In this document: piece by piece, positions 9,141 through 20,480 of the stretch
Numbering within the stretch: the stretch's first letter is position 1
Layout of the letters: every line of letters starts with the position of its first letter
Source of the DNA: CAG-452 sp045531335
Lineage (GTDB): Bacteria; Bacillota; Clostridia; TANB77; CAG-508
NCBI GenBank assembly: GCA_045531335.1
Contig: JAZSDU010000021.1
Location: 1-59,787 of the forward strand
Reading direction: 5' to 3'
DNA: 59,787 bases
Made by a program: the position numbers and the translations under genes
The notes under the pieces: model-generated
Told to the model about the DNA's origin: nothing
The model's input: only the letters and a program-made list of their open reading frames with translations
The model's database searches: none

Positions 9141-11097
9141 ATGAATTATAAAATACAAAATACTTTAAAAAGAACTAAAAATATATTTATGGTAATTGTA
9201 ATACTATGGGTGTTATCATCCATAGTATTAGTTTCGCCTATAGCAGTTAGTATAGTAGAAGCAACAGAAAATGGAATTTTTGATTTTGGAGATTTCATAG
9301 AAAAGTTATTTTCTAATATAACAGACATAGGTGGAAATTTAGGAAAAATATTTAACAGTGAATACATAGGAACATTTTGGAAAACTCAAGGGTATTTTTC
9401 AATAGTTTTAGTATTCTTTGCTACAATGGGATTCGTTAAATCAATGCCAAAAAATGAATATACAGATATAGAGCATGGTTCAAGTGATTGGGCAGCTGGA
9501 GAACAATATCAAGTATTAAGTAAAAATAAAGGAATATTACTTGCGGAAAAACACTATTTGCCAGTTGACAAAAGAGGAAATACAAACGTATTAGTTGTAG
9601 GACGGATCAGGTTCTGGTAAGTCTGCATCATATGTTATTCCAAATGCATATCAGCTTTTAGGGTCTTATGTATTTACAGATCCTAAAGGGGAATTATATG
9701 ATAAAACAGCAGGATACCTAAAAAGTAAGGGTTATGATATAAAAATATTTAACTTAGTTAATCCTAAAAATAGTGATGGATATAATCCTTTAATGCATAT
9801 TCAAAGTGAAATAGATGTTGATATTATTGCAAATACAATAGTAAAAGGACAAAGTGATGTTCAAAATCAAGCAGATCCATATTGGGATGATATGGCAGAA
9901 ATGCTATTAAAAGCTTTAATATATTATCTACTTGCAACAAGACCTGAAGAAGAACAAAGTTTATCAAGTTGTGCGGAATTAGTAAGAGCTGCTAATAATA
10001 ATGGAGCAGGAAACTTGCTTACAGAACTTATGAATCAGTTACCATATGATCATCCAGCAAGAATGTTCTATAAATCTATTGAAATAGCGCCAGAAAAGAC
10101 ATATAGTTCTATTCTTTCTTCGCTTCAATCAAAGCTTGGTAAGTTTGATTCAAAGGAAATTGCTGAACTTACATCAACAAATACAATAGATTTTGAGGAA
10201 ATTGGTAGAAAGAAAACAGCAGTATATGTTATATCTTCTGATACACATGCTGCATATGATTTCTTACTTACAATATTCTTCTCACAAATGATACAAAGAT
10301 TATATGATTATGCAGATATAAATGGTGGAGCTCTTCCACAACCTACATATTTTATATTAGACGAGTTCGCGAACATTGGTAGAATTCCTGATTTTGATAA
10401 GAAAATATCAACATCAAGAAGTAGAAAGATTTCATTTAGTGTTATTTTACAAAATTTAGACCAATTAGAAGCGGTTTATGAGAAATCTCATGAAACTATA
10501 ATTGGTAACTGTGATACTACTTTGTTCTTGGGAAGTAACTCACAAAAAACAGTTGAATACTTCTCTAAAGAATTAGGTGAAAAAACTATTAATAGAGACA
10601 GTTGGTCTGTAAGTAAAGACAAGCACATGTGGAGACAAGGATATAATAAACAAGATCAAGTAATGGCAAGAGCACTAATGACACCTGATGAATTAAGAAG
10701 ATTAGATAATGATTTATGTATTATATTTGAGAAAGGTGTTAAACCAATAAAAGCACCTAAATATTACTACTTTAAATATAACACTGTAAAATTAGTAAAT
10801 CAATTTATGTGTAGCCATAATGATATAGATCCTATAGATAGAGGTAAATGGAGAAAGTATAATCCATATAATCCTTATGTTGAAGAAACAGAGGAAAAAC
10901 AAGAAAATACAAAAATTGAAAGCTTAGATGATTTGTTTGAAGATGATAAACCTGATTCTAAGGATGATGAATTTGCACCAATGTTACCACAAGATGAAGA
11001 AGATAAAAAAGATGAAGAAATATTAACATATGATGTGCAAAAAGAACTAGAGGCAAAATTTGATGAGCTATTTGGAGCATTAGAAGATAATGGGTAA
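9141..11097 (+). CDS. VirD4/TraG-type coupling ATPase, read through a +1 shift at CGG
   Basis: A type IV coupling protein, a membrane-anchored hexameric ATPase that feeds DNA or protein substrates to a secretion channel. About 651 residues if read through. The first frame (9141-9602) encodes two membrane segments (about 14-38 and 82-101) and runs up to VLVVG. It then meets an in-frame CGG at 9603. Skipping C9603 gives GGSGSGKSA, the Walker A loop, and an open frame to 11097 with the TraG-like FTDPKGELYDKT and Walker B FILDEFANIG. Without the shift the product stops after RIRFW at residue 159. No relaxase, VirB4 or channel genes are nearby. The acidic tail (about 590-651) is typical of substrate-recruiting regions. 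Confidence 0.85.
9603..9605 (+). other. in-frame CGG at +1 recoding site 1 (virD4)
   Basis: Zero frame reads GTA GGA CGG ATC. Dropping C9603 gives GTA GGA GGA TCA GGT, encoding the Walker A glycine run. Confidence 0.8.
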
Positions 11098-11098
11098 T

Positions 11099-11132
11099 AA
11101 AAAAGGAAGAATTTAAATTCTTCCTTTTTTTG
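11099..11132 (+). terminator. terminator of the VirD4 operon
   Basis: AAAAGGAAGAATTT pairs with AAATTCTTCCTTTT followed by further T. It can also serve the convergent kinase gene. Confidence 0.9.
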
Positions 11133-11142
11133 TAGTGTTATA

Positions 11143-12942
11143 TTATACTGGAATTCTAATATAGAATGTAGTTCCTTTCCCCTTTTCTGTTTCGTAATCC
11201 ATGTTTCCACTAAAGTGTGCTTTAATATTTGAGTAAGACATGAATAATCCAAGACCAGTTCCATTTTTCCCTTTTGTTGTAATCATTTCTTTAAACAATT
11301 TATCTTGAACTTTTTGTGGCAAGCCACCAGCAAAGTCTTCTATTTTGAATACAATATTACTATTTTCTTTATATATTGTAAAGTTTATATCTTCATTAGA
11401 TTTTCCTTGTAACTGATAAGCTTGGATTGCATTTGAAATGATATTATTTATAACTTGTACCAAACTATTTATATTACCTTTAAGAATTGTAGAACTATCT
11501 ATATCGGCTTTAGTTTTTAAATTGGTTAGACCATTTTTTAATTCATGTTTCATTAAGATATCAACATAGTTTAAAAGTTCTTTAATTGTAAATCCACTTG
11601 AAGTTTGTTCTGAAAAAGCAACTGCTTGTCCTTTTATTGCAGTAATTACATCAGACATATATGATAAATGTGTTCTAGTTTTTTCAATCCATTCTTGCAT
11701 ATCTTTTGCGATTTCGTGATGATCTTCTTCAGTTACTTCATCGTCGCCTATACTTGAGTCATATTCTTTAATTAAATCAGATAATCCTTCTGCTGCACCA
11801 GCTATTGACATTATAGGAGTTTTTAAGTTGTGTGCTATCCCACCTATCATTTGTCCAAGAGATGCTAGACGTTCTTTTTCTACAAGCATGTCTTGATTAT
11901 CTTTAATTGTTTGCATATCTACTGTATGTTGAGTAATATCTTTGAAAAGAATTAGTGTTCCTAAAAAATTACCTTTAGAATCTATTCTAGTAATTTCTAT
12001 ATTAAAATATTTATCTATTTTATCAAAGTATTCTTCTAAAATAATCGTTTCACTTGTGTCTCTAACAATTTTGTTAGAAGCCATATTAAAACTTTCGTGT
12101 GATTTAAACAAATCAAATAAATTTTTATTTCTTACATCATTAGAAGAAACTTTAAATGTTTTTAAGAAAGTTTCATTAAAATCTATAATTACATTATCTT
12201 CATTAACAACTACATAACTATCTGATATTCTATCAACAACTTTTTGAAGTGCAATAGGTGTTACTTTTAAAAAGTCGAATTTGAATATAGCTAAAGTAAA
12301 GAATAGTACTGCTATAGAAAAAGCAATAGGAGTTGTATATATTGAAGAATTTAGAACTCCTAATGTAGATAGTATATTCATAGCTAAACATATTCCACTA
12401 CCTGTACAAATTAAAAGTGATTGTTTAGAAAAGAATCCTGAATTTTTAACAGAATACAATATTAATCTTATAATTGCAATTACAATACAAGAATAAGAAT
12501 ATAAAGTATGTAATATAAAGTAAGGACCAAATTTTACTTGTTCTAAATTTATCGAGTAATACTCATAGAAAAGGTGATGTAAATTATTTGTCCATAAAAT
12601 AATAAGAGATATTATAGGTATTATAAATAAAATTCTATGTTTTAATGTTAGTGTAAGTTTTGTATTTATAAAAACGGAACTAGTTAATAAAAAACAAACA
12701 GGGAACAAACAAGTTCCAATATAAATAAATCTCTCAAATATAAATGGGTTAACATTAAAAAAATGAGTAAGTGTTACTTGAAATAGTACACCAATAGAAA
12801 TAATTAGTGTACATATTAAATCAAGTATAAAGAAATAATGAAGTTGTTTACGATCTTTTTGACGAATCAGATATGTACAAAACCATAACATTATTCCTAC
12901 AGATATTAGTAACAAATAAAACTGAATATTAATATTTGACAT
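11143..12942 (-). CDS. membrane sensor histidine kinase linked to the NRPS
   Basis: A 599-residue kinase. Residues 1-215 form about seven hydrophobic segments (a 7TM-type sensor region). A PAS domain spans about 225-335. The dimerisation region has the H-box GGIAHNLKTP (His about 375). An HATPase domain (about 480-599) has N-box INNIISNAIQAY, G1 IEDFAGGLP and G2 GTGLGLF. It starts 21 bases after the NRPS stop with CAAAGGAG ahead of the ATG, so it is very probably cotranscribed with the NRPS. No response regulator is in the same operon. It may sense the NRPS product or its target; this is inference. Confidence 0.9.
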   Translation of the reverse strand: MSNINIQFYLLLISVGIMLWFCTYLIRQKDRKQLHYFFILDLICTLIISIGVLFQVTLTHFFNVNPFIFERFIYIGTCLFPVCFLLTSSVFINTKLTLTLKHRILFIIPIISLIILWTNNLHHLFYEYYSINLEQVKFGPYFILHTLYSYSCIVIAIIRLILYSVKNSGFFSKQSLLICTGSGICLAMNILSTLGVLNSSIYTTPIAFSIAVLFFTLAIFKFDFLKVTPIALQKVVDRISDSYVVVNEDNVIIDFNETFLKTFKVSSNDVRNKNLFDLFKSHESFNMASNKIVRDTSETIILEEYFDKIDKYFNIEITRIDSKGNFLGTLILFKDITQHTVDMQTIKDNQDMLVEKERLASLGQMIGGIAHNLKTPIMSIAGAAEGLSDLIKEYDSSIGDDEVTEEDHHEIAKDMQEWIEKTRTHLSYMSDVITAIKGQAVAFSEQTSSGFTIKELLNYVDILMKHELKNGLTNLKTKADIDSSTILKGNINSLVQVINNIISNAIQAYQLQGKSNEDINFTIYKENSNIVFKIEDFAGGLPQKVQDKLFKEMITTKGKNGTGLGLFMSYSNIKAHFSGNMDYETEKGKGTTFYIRIPV

Positions 12943-12963
12943 AGCTTTCTCCTTTGTATTTAA

Positions 12964-15900
12964 TTATATAAATTTAATTTTCTTTAAATAATTCATATAT
13001 CTTATTATATATTCTTTATCGATTTTTTTCCATCTAAATCCTAATTTATTTAAATATTTTTCTGTAAAATTACAAATTAATCTAACATTAGAAGTATATA
13101 TTAAATTTTTATTTTCATCTAAATCATAGATAATACCAGACAATATATCTTTTCTATCATTATCAGCCAGTATTCCAGTAAGAATATCCTTCATCATTAT
13201 ATCTGAAACTGCTAAAAGTTCTATATCTAAATCATTGTTTAAAGTTTCCATTAGTAGTTTAATAGGCAACAATTTAGTATTATAAATATGAAAAACATTA
13301 CATTTGCTTTTATGATTTAATATTTTTATTATTGCATCTGTTGCTAAATCAACAGGTGTAAGCTCAATTGAATGAGGTAATAAGTATTTAGGGAATGCAT
13401 TTATTTCAATAAATGATTTAATACGTTTTGCAAAAGCATTTTCATCCGCATTCATTTGAAATACTCCATCTACATATCTATTAGTAATATTACCCATTCT
13501 TAGTATTTGAGCATCTAAACCATTAGAGATTGCTTCTAAAACTAGAAGTTCTGCCCTGAATTTAGTTGTAGAATATACTCCTTTAATATTTTGTCCAACA
13601 TAAATATTCGTTTCTTTAAACAATTTCTTTTTAGTAATATTTTCAGGAGTTTCTACTATAGTTTCTTCTTTTTCACCATTACCAGAAATACTTATTGTTG
13701 ATACATGCAACAATCTCTTATTAGCTTTTTTACAAAAATCAATTACATTCTGTGTTCCGTTGACATTAATTTCTTCGAATTTTTTCTTAATACCAAAGTG
13801 TTTAACTAATGCTCCAGAGTTAATAACTGCATCAATGTTTTCTGCTAACATAGCAAAATCTTTATTTGATAAACCAAGATTTTCTTCTACTATATCTCCA
13901 TGAATTACTTTAATTCTATTTGAAAATTCTTTTTTATATTTGTCTCCAAAATAGAATTTTAAAGTATCTTTTAATCTTTTTTCAATATTAATACTATTTT
14001 TAGGTCTTACTAAACAATAAATTGTTCCTTTATTGTTTTTCATAAAGGCATCTAAAATATGAGCACCTAAATATCCAGTTGCGCCTATTAATAAAATATT
14101 TTTTATTCTTGCTTTCTTAATAGTTTTTAAATTATCAACAGTATTTCTACTTAAAACTTCTTTTAATTTTTTATAATCATAATTTTTAATAAATTCTTCA
14201 TCGTTGCGGTTTGATTTTTTAGATAATTCTTTTATTGTAGGATGTGTAAATATATCACTATATTCAAAATCTAGCCCATATTTAACCGCTTCTATTTGCA
14301 TACTAATAGCAGCAACTGAGTCTCCGCCTATATCGAAGAAATTATCATTTATAGATATATCTTCTATTTTTAAGATATTTTTCCATATTTGTAATAGTTT
14401 TTCTTCGCTAGAATTTAATTCTTCTATATTAACTTTGCTATTTACTACAGGTTTATTAGGCTCTGGCATAGGAAGAGCTTTTCTGTCAATTTTTCTATTA
14501 ATTGTATATGGCATTTTTTCTAATTTTACAAAATATGTAGGTACCATATATGGGGGAAGAGCTTTTCTAAGAGTATCTCTAACCATATTTTCTTCTACAT
14601 TTTTATCAGTTACATAGTAACCGCATAGAAATTCGTTGCCGTCTACTTCAATTTTATTTACTACTGCAGAAGAAACTCCTTCTATGTTTAGCAGTACATT
14701 TTCAATTTCACCAAGCTCAATTCTTAAACCTCTTAATTTTATTTGGTGATCTATTCTGCCTAAACATTGAACTTTTCCATCAAATGTCCATCTACCAATA
14801 TCGCCTGATTTGTACATTTTTCCTTCACCAAAAGGATTGTCTAAGAATTTTTCTCTTGTTAGTTCAGGTTTACCAATATATCCAAGACCTACTTGGATTC
14901 CAGAAATATATATTTCACCGACAACACCAACTGGAACTCTTTTCATGTTTTTATCTAAAACATGAATTTGTGTATTCATTATTGGAGGACCTGTTGTGAT
15001 TTCTGTTTCTCCATCTAAATTTTGAACATTAGAAAGTATAGTAATTTCACTAGGACCATAAATATTGTATATAGTTATATCATCTGCTAGTGCTCTTAAA
15101 TCTTGAACAAATTTTTCAGGCAATGGTTCTCCGCCGAAAACCATATTTTTAACTCGAGATAAAGCTGTATCTGGTTCTCGATTATCATAATTAATTTTCA
15201 TTAAGCTAGGAGTTACTGTCATTACATCAACATTACATTTTTTAATTAATGAATCTAATAATTTTGGATTTCTATGTTCAGCATTATTAGCCATGGCTAT
15301 TTTTAATCCATGTGTTAATGATACTATAATTTCATATACAAATATATCAAAAGGTGTAGATGTTACAGATGCTATACAATGCTTATTTCCTTCTTTTAAG
15401 TAATCTAAAACTAAAGTCATTGCCTTAACCATATTTGCAAACCCAACATGATTTAACATTGTACCTTTTGGTTTTCCTGTAGATCCAGATGTATAAATCA
15501 AATATGATAAATCTTGTCTATCTATTTTTATATTAGGGTTATCAAAATTTTTACTATAAATTTCATCTATATTTAAATCTATTTCAATACAGTTTTCTAT
15601 TGATTCCACTCTGTCTTTTAATTCTTTTTGAGTTAAAACGTAGCGAGTTTTGCTATCCTCTAAATAATATTTTGTTCTTTCAATAGGATAAGTAGGGTCA
15701 ACATTAAAGAATGCTGCTCCAGCTTTTAAAATTCCCATCATACATACAATAGTTTCAAAAGAACGATTTGTCATTATACAAACAATATCATTAGATTTTA
15801 TACCTTTTTTGATTAAATAGTGTGCTAAACTATTAGCTTTTTTATTTAATTGTTTATATGTAAGAGTTTTGTCTTCGCAAATTATAGCTATGTCATTAGG

Positions 15901-18900
15901 ATGATTTTTTACTTGTTCTTCAAATATTGAAACAACAGTATCATCGTTAATAGGACCATCTGTATTGTTAAATTTATCAAGCATAGCAATTTCTTCTTTA
16001 GTTAAGATTTCTAAATCTTCAACTGTTGTATCAACGCTTTCAAGCATTTGATTTAAGATGAACATATAATGGCTTAAGAAACTTTTTATTGTTTCTTTTT
16101 TAAACAAGTCTGAGTTGTATTCTAAATTAAATGCATAAATATCTGGTACTATTTCCATCCATATATTAAATTTTGATGTTTTTGTATCAGCAGTAATTAA
16201 TTCTAAAGTAGCATCATCAATTTTATATTCATCTTTTTTAGTATTTTGATATGTTAATACTATATCTAATAAAGATGGGTTGTTATTTAATTTTTTTGCA
16301 ATAAATTCATAAGGATATGGTTGATTAGAAAGACTATTAGTAACTGTGTTTTGAACAGATTTTAACAAATCAGAAACACTGCTTGTTACTTCTATATTCT
16401 TTCTTAATATTATATTATTTACAAACATTCCAATCACATTAGAAAGTTCTTCAAAACTTCTACCTGCAAATGGGCTTGCTACTATTAAATCAGTTTGTGA
16501 AGTATATTTGTATAATACAATATATAATGCAGTAAGGAATAGAGTATATTCTGAAACATTAAGTGATTTTGCTAAAGCCTGTAATTTTTCAAATGTTTCT
16601 TTTTGCATAGAATATCCTATTTTATCTCCATTATAGCTTTTTGAATTAGTAGCGGGATAATCGTATGGCAAATTAAGTACAGGAACATCTGTATTTGAAC
16701 ATACAGAAGACCAATACTTATCACTTTTATTTATTTCTTCGCTGTTTATATAGTTGTTCTCCCAAACTGAATAATCAATGTAACTAAAGTCTGATTCTAA
16801 TACTTCTTCATCATTATATAATTTACAAAAATCTCTCATTAATATATTTAGAGAAACACCATCAACTATAATATGATGAGTATCTAATAAAATCAAAGTT
16901 TTCTTATTGTCTAAAATACATACAGAAACACGTAATAATGGTGCTTTAGATAGATCGAAAGGTTTTGGGAATTCATTAATTATTTTATTAATATCTTTTT
17001 CAGAACCATTAAATACACCTATATCTATATCTTTTATATCTAAAATTTCTTGTACTAATTCTTCTCCATTTAGTACAAATTGAGTTCTAAAACTAGAGTG
17101 TAATTCTACTATTTTTGAAAATGCATTTTTAATTTTATTGATATCTAACAATTTATCTACGAGCAATGCACCAGAAACATTATATACTAGATTATTGTCA
17201 GAGACTTTTTTACTAGAATAATATGTTCTCTTTTGAGCAAAAGATAATGGGTAATAAGTTTGCTTATCTGCTTTTGCAAGAGTAATATTATTATTTATAT
17301 TTTCGCCATTAGCAATTAAATCAGACAAATCTTTGATTACAGGATTTTCTAAAATATCTTTAACAAAAATTTGCACATTAAATTCACTATAAATTTTTGT
17401 ACATAAGTTTATAGCTGTTAAAGAGTCTCCACCCAATTCAAAGAAAGAATCTTCTATACTTAAATTATTAATATTTAACAGTTCTTGTAATATATTTAGT
17501 AATGCTTTGTCCATATTGTTTCTAGGAAGAGCTATTTCTTTGTTTCTATCTATATTTGGCATTGGCAGTTTTTTTCTGTCAATTTTTCCATTTGGTGTGT
17601 ATGGCAATTTTTCTAATTTAATAAAATACTGAGGAACCATATATTTTGGTAAAGTTTTGCTAAGAGATTTTCTGACTTCATCTATATTAACATCACAAGA
17701 AGAAGTAAAATAAGCACATAAAAATTCATGAGAATCCTCAGATACTTTCTTTACCACAACACAACTATTTACTTGATTAGATTTTAGAATTTCTTTTTCT
17801 ATTTCTTCAAGTTCGATTCGTAATCCCCTAATTTTAACTTGATTATCACATCTTCCTAAACATATAATTTCGCCATCATTACGATATATACCAAAATCTC
17901 CAGTTTTATATAATAAGCTATTTTCTTCTGAGAATATGTTTGGTATATAACTTTTTTTAGTCAAATTTTCATCATTTAGATAGCCATGTCCAACCCCATC
18001 TCCAGATATATATATTTCACCAGGAATATTTGTAGGACAAATGTTTAAGTTGGAGTTTAAAATATAAATTTGAGTATTATCTAATGGCTTTCCTATTGTT
18101 ATCGGATTATGATGTGTTACATCAGTTAAAGTTGAAAATACAGTAGTTTCACTAGGTCCATAACCGTTATATATAGTTGGAGAACATATATTTTTAAGTT
18201 TATCTACTAAAGAAAAAGGTAATTGTTCACCAGCTAGTGTTATAAATTTTAATTTTGAAAGACTTGGAATATCTTCAATGTTGTTAACTAACAATTGCAT
18301 TCTTGATGGTGTAGTTTGAATAATTTGTATATTATTCCTATCAATTAAATCATTAAGTAATCTAGGAATTGTCTGTTCTTCTTCGTTTGCGATAACCAAT
18401 TTCAATCCTTTTTGAAGAGATATTAATGTTTCGAAAATAAATATGTCAAAACTTATTGTAGTTATTGAAACTATAGTCATATATCTACTTTCTTTTAAAT
18501 ATTGAACATTTTTATTACAATAATTAGTAAGATTAGATAAAGATTTATGAGTTAGCATAACACCTTTAGGTTTTCCAGTAGAACCGGAAGTATATATAAT
18601 ATATGATAAGTCATTTGGTTCATTTATATTTTCTAAATTATTTTTATGAGAATCATATAACTCATTTTTTAGTTCAACAAATATTTTATTGTCAAAATTA
18701 ACTTTGTTTTTTAATTTTTCAAAGGTCAAAAGTAGTTTAGCACTGCTATTATCCAGCATGTATTCAATTCTATCTTGAGGGTATTCAGGATCGATTGGAA
18801 TATAGCAAGCTCCACTTTTAAGTACAGCAAAAATTGATACAATCATTTCAAGAGAACGATTTACCATAATACCAACTATATCATTTCTTTTAATTCCATT

Positions 18901-20403
18901 GTTTCTCAAATAATATGCTAAACTATTTGCTCTTTCATTTAATTCTCTATATGTTAATTGCTCATTTTCAAAAACAACTGCCGTGTTATCAGGTGTCTTT
19001 TTTACTTGTTGTTCAAAAAGCTGTGTAATCGTTTTATCTTTTGGATAATCTGCTTTTGTATCATTAAAATCATATAATATTTTTCTTTTTTCATCAGGTG
19101 TAACTATTTCTATGTCACTTATTTTAATTTCTTTATTTTCTAAGATTTGATTAATAATATGTAAAAGTCTAGCATGAATAGAACAAATATCGTCTATGGT
19201 ATATTTGCTAAGTAAATAATCATATGCAACACTTAAACTTCCCGTATCATTCATATCATATAAGTGTATATTTATATCATCTGAAATGTTATTATTACTA
19301 ATCCATCTAGAATCGTATAAAATGTCAGCAGACTGTTTATTGCTTCTAACATTTTGGTAAGAAATTAAAATATTATATAAATTAGGAATACTATTATCTT
19401 TATTTCTTAAATCCTCTAATAAATATTGATATGGATATTTTTGATGTCTAAATATTTTTAAGAAATCTACTGCAATATTAGAGATGAAGTCACCAAAGAA
19501 CTCTTCATGATTTATGCAGACCTTAAAAGGAATAGTACTTATATACATACCAGTTGTTTGTTTTTCTTTAAAGTTACCTCTATTTAGAATAGGAGTTCCT
19601 ATTACAAATTCATCTAAACCAGACACCTTAGATAAATATATTGAAAATATTCCCATAAAGAAATTGAAAACAGAGGCTTTTTTAGTTTTACAAAATTCAT
19701 TTATTAAATTTATAGTTTCTTTTGGGATAGTAAACAATTTTCTTTTTGCATTACAATTTAAATCCTTGGTTTCTTGCTTTATACTAGGAATTGTTGCTGG
19801 CTCTGGAACAGTTTCAAAAATTTCATTCCAGAAAGTTTTATCTTTTTTAAATTTCTCACTTTCCAAGTATTCTTTTTCAGAATTTATATATTCTATATAT
19901 GAAGGATTTGGTTCATTAGATATTTCTTCATTTTTAATTAAAGATTCGTAATATCCCATAACTTGGTTAACGACAAGACCGGCAGTCCAAGCATCAGCAA
20001 TTAAATGGTGAGCATTTATAACAAAGCCACCAAATCCATTTTCAAATCTAAATAATTTAAAATCAAAAAGGAAGTTGTCCAATGTATTAAAAGATTTATC
20101 ACACATTGATCTTTCTAAAAATTTAACATCCTTGTCAGTTTGAACTGAAACTATTTCTATATCAAATTCATTAAATAAATCAACATACTGAAAAACAGTA
20201 CTATCTTTTACTGTGAATTTTAATCTAAAACTATCATTATTTTTAACAAATAGATTGATTGCTTTTTTTAAAGCATCAAAATCTACATTTTGTGAAACAA
20301 TTACAGTACCTGTAATGTTTTCGATCGACGTCCCTTTATAAAATTGCTCTGTTAGCCATATTGATTTTTGGGGATTCGTTAAAGAGTACATGCTTTTTGA
20401 CAT
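12964..20403 (-). CDS. dimodular NRPS with terminal reductase (C-A-T-C-A-T-R)
   Basis: A 2479-residue assembly line. C1 (about 5-440) has HHLIADAW; A1 (about 455-960) has YTSGSTGKPKG and YGPSETT; T1 has LGGDS (Ser about 991). C2 has HHIIVDG (about 1178); A2 (about 1510-2000) has YTSGSTGKPKG and YGPSEIT; T2 has IGGDS (about 2028). The R domain (about 2090-2479) has the NAD(P)H-binding GATGYLGAH and the catalytic YSTTK. A dipeptidyl thioester would be released reductively as an aldehyde, which can cyclise to a pyrazinone. The N-terminal C domain suggests N-acylation of the first residue. By-eye pocket residues: A1 D-I-F-Q-T-A-G-V-F; A2 D-I-Y-T-V-G-I-I-L, so probably hydrophobic amino acids. There is no thioesterase, epimerase or PPTase in the window. 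All core motifs look intact. Confidence 0.95.
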   Translation of the reverse strand: MSKSMYSLTNPQKSIWLTEQFYKGTSIENITGTVIVSQNVDFDALKKAINLFVKNNDSFRLKFTVKDSTVFQYVDLFNEFDIEIVSVQTDKDVKFLERSMCDKSFNTLDNFLFDFKLFRFENGFGGFVINAHHLIADAWTAGLVVNQVMGYYESLIKNEEISNEPNPSYIEYINSEKEYLESEKFKKDKTFWNEIFETVPEPATIPSIKQETKDLNCNAKRKLFTIPKETINLINEFCKTKKASVFNFFMGIFSIYLSKVSGLDEFVIGTPILNRGNFKEKQTTGMYISTIPFKVCINHEEFFGDFISNIAVDFLKIFRHQKYPYQYLLEDLRNKDNSIPNLYNILISYQNVRSNKQSADILYDSRWISNNNISDDINIHLYDMNDTGSLSVAYDYLLSKYTIDDICSIHARLLHIINQILENKEIKISDIEIVTPDEKRKILYDFNDTKADYPKDKTITQLFEQQVKKTPDNTAVVFENEQLTYRELNERANSLAYYLRNNGIKRNDIVGIMVNRSLEMIVSIFAVLKSGACYIPIDPEYPQDRIEYMLDNSSAKLLLTFEKLKNKVNFDNKIFVELKNELYDSHKNNLENINEPNDLSYIIYTSGSTGKPKGVMLTHKSLSNLTNYCNKNVQYLKESRYMTIVSITTISFDIFIFETLISLQKGLKLVIANEEEQTIPRLLNDLIDRNNIQIIQTTPSRMQLLVNNIEDIPSLSKLKFITLAGEQLPFSLVDKLKNICSPTIYNGYGPSETTVFSTLTDVTHHNPITIGKPLDNTQIYILNSNLNICPTNIPGEIYISGDGVGHGYLNDENLTKKSYIPNIFSEENSLLYKTGDFGIYRNDGEIICLGRCDNQVKIRGLRIELEEIEKEILKSNQVNSCVVVKKVSEDSHEFLCAYFTSSCDVNIDEVRKSLSKTLPKYMVPQYFIKLEKLPYTPNGKIDRKKLPMPNIDRNKEIALPRNNMDKALLNILQELLNINNLSIEDSFFELGGDSLTAINLCTKIYSEFNVQIFVKDILENPVIKDLSDLIANGENINNNITLAKADKQTYYPLSFAQKRTYYSSKKVSDNNLVYNVSGALLVDKLLDINKIKNAFSKIVELHSSFRTQFVLNGEELVQEILDIKDIDIGVFNGSEKDINKIINEFPKPFDLSKAPLLRVSVCILDNKKTLILLDTHHIIVDGVSLNILMRDFCKLYNDEEVLESDFSYIDYSVWENNYINSEEINKSDKYWSSVCSNTDVPVLNLPYDYPATNSKSYNGDKIGYSMQKETFEKLQALAKSLNVSEYTLFLTALYIVLYKYTSQTDLIVASPFAGRSFEELSNVIGMFVNNIILRKNIEVTSSVSDLLKSVQNTVTNSLSNQPYPYEFIAKKLNNNPSLLDIVLTYQNTKKDEYKIDDATLELITADTKTSKFNIWMEIVPDIYAFNLEYNSDLFKKETIKSFLSHYMFILNQMLESVDTTVEDLEILTKEEIAMLDKFNNTDGPINDDTVVSIFEEQVKNHPNDIAIICEDKTLTYKQLNKKANSLAHYLIKKGIKSNDIVCIMTNRSFETIVCMMGILKAGAAFFNVDPTYPIERTKYYLEDSKTRYVLTQKELKDRVESIENCIEIDLNIDEIYSKNFDNPNIKIDRQDLSYLIYTSGSTGKPKGTMLNHVGFANMVKAMTLVLDYLKEGNKHCIASVTSTPFDIFVYEIIVSLTHGLKIAMANNAEHRNPKLLDSLIKKCNVDVMTVTPSLMKINYDNREPDTALSRVKNMVFGGEPLPEKFVQDLRALADDITIYNIYGPSEITILSNVQNLDGETEITTGPPIMNTQIHVLDKNMKRVPVGVVGEIYISGIQVGLGYIGKPELTREKFLDNPFGEGKMYKSGDIGRWTFDGKVQCLGRIDHQIKLRGLRIELGEIENVLLNIEGVSSAVVNKIEVDGNEFLCGYYVTDKNVEENMVRDTLRKALPPYMVPTYFVKLEKMPYTINRKIDRKALPMPEPNKPVVNSKVNIEELNSSEEKLLQIWKNILKIEDISINDNFFDIGGDSVAAISMQIEAVKYGLDFEYSDIFTHPTIKELSKKSNRNDEEFIKNYDYKKLKEVLSRNTVDNLKTIKKARIKNILLIGATGYLGAHILDAFMKNNKGTIYCLVRPKNSINIEKRLKDTLKFYFGDKYKKEFSNRIKVIHGDIVEENLGLSNKDFAMLAENIDAVINSGALVKHFGIKKKFEEINVNGTQNVIDFCKKANKRLLHVSTISISGNGEKEETIVETPENITKKKLFKETNIYVGQNIKGVYSTTKFRAELLVLEAISNGLDAQILRMGNITNRYVDGVFQMNADENAFAKRIKSFIEINAFPKYLLPHSIELTPVDLATDAIIKILNHKSKCNVFHIYNTKLLPIKLLMETLNNDLDIELLAVSDIMMKDILTGILADNDRKDILSGIIYDLDENKNLIYTSNVRLICNFTEKYLNKLGFRWKKIDKEYIIRYMNYLKKIKFI

Positions 20404-20480
20404 ATAATCACCCTCGCTATTGCAAATTTATATATTTAATATATATCGTGAAACGACTGAAAAATCAACCATTCTATTAA

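Noticed and set aside
6095..12942. HD-GYP regulator and histidine kinase as a cognate two-component pair
   Set aside because: They are separated by 4 kb and two other transcription units; nothing in the sequence links them.
14204..19951. Plus-strand frames inside the NRPS (137, 71 and 145 residues)
   Set aside because: Antisense shadows of a well-defined NRPS gene without ribosome binding sites.
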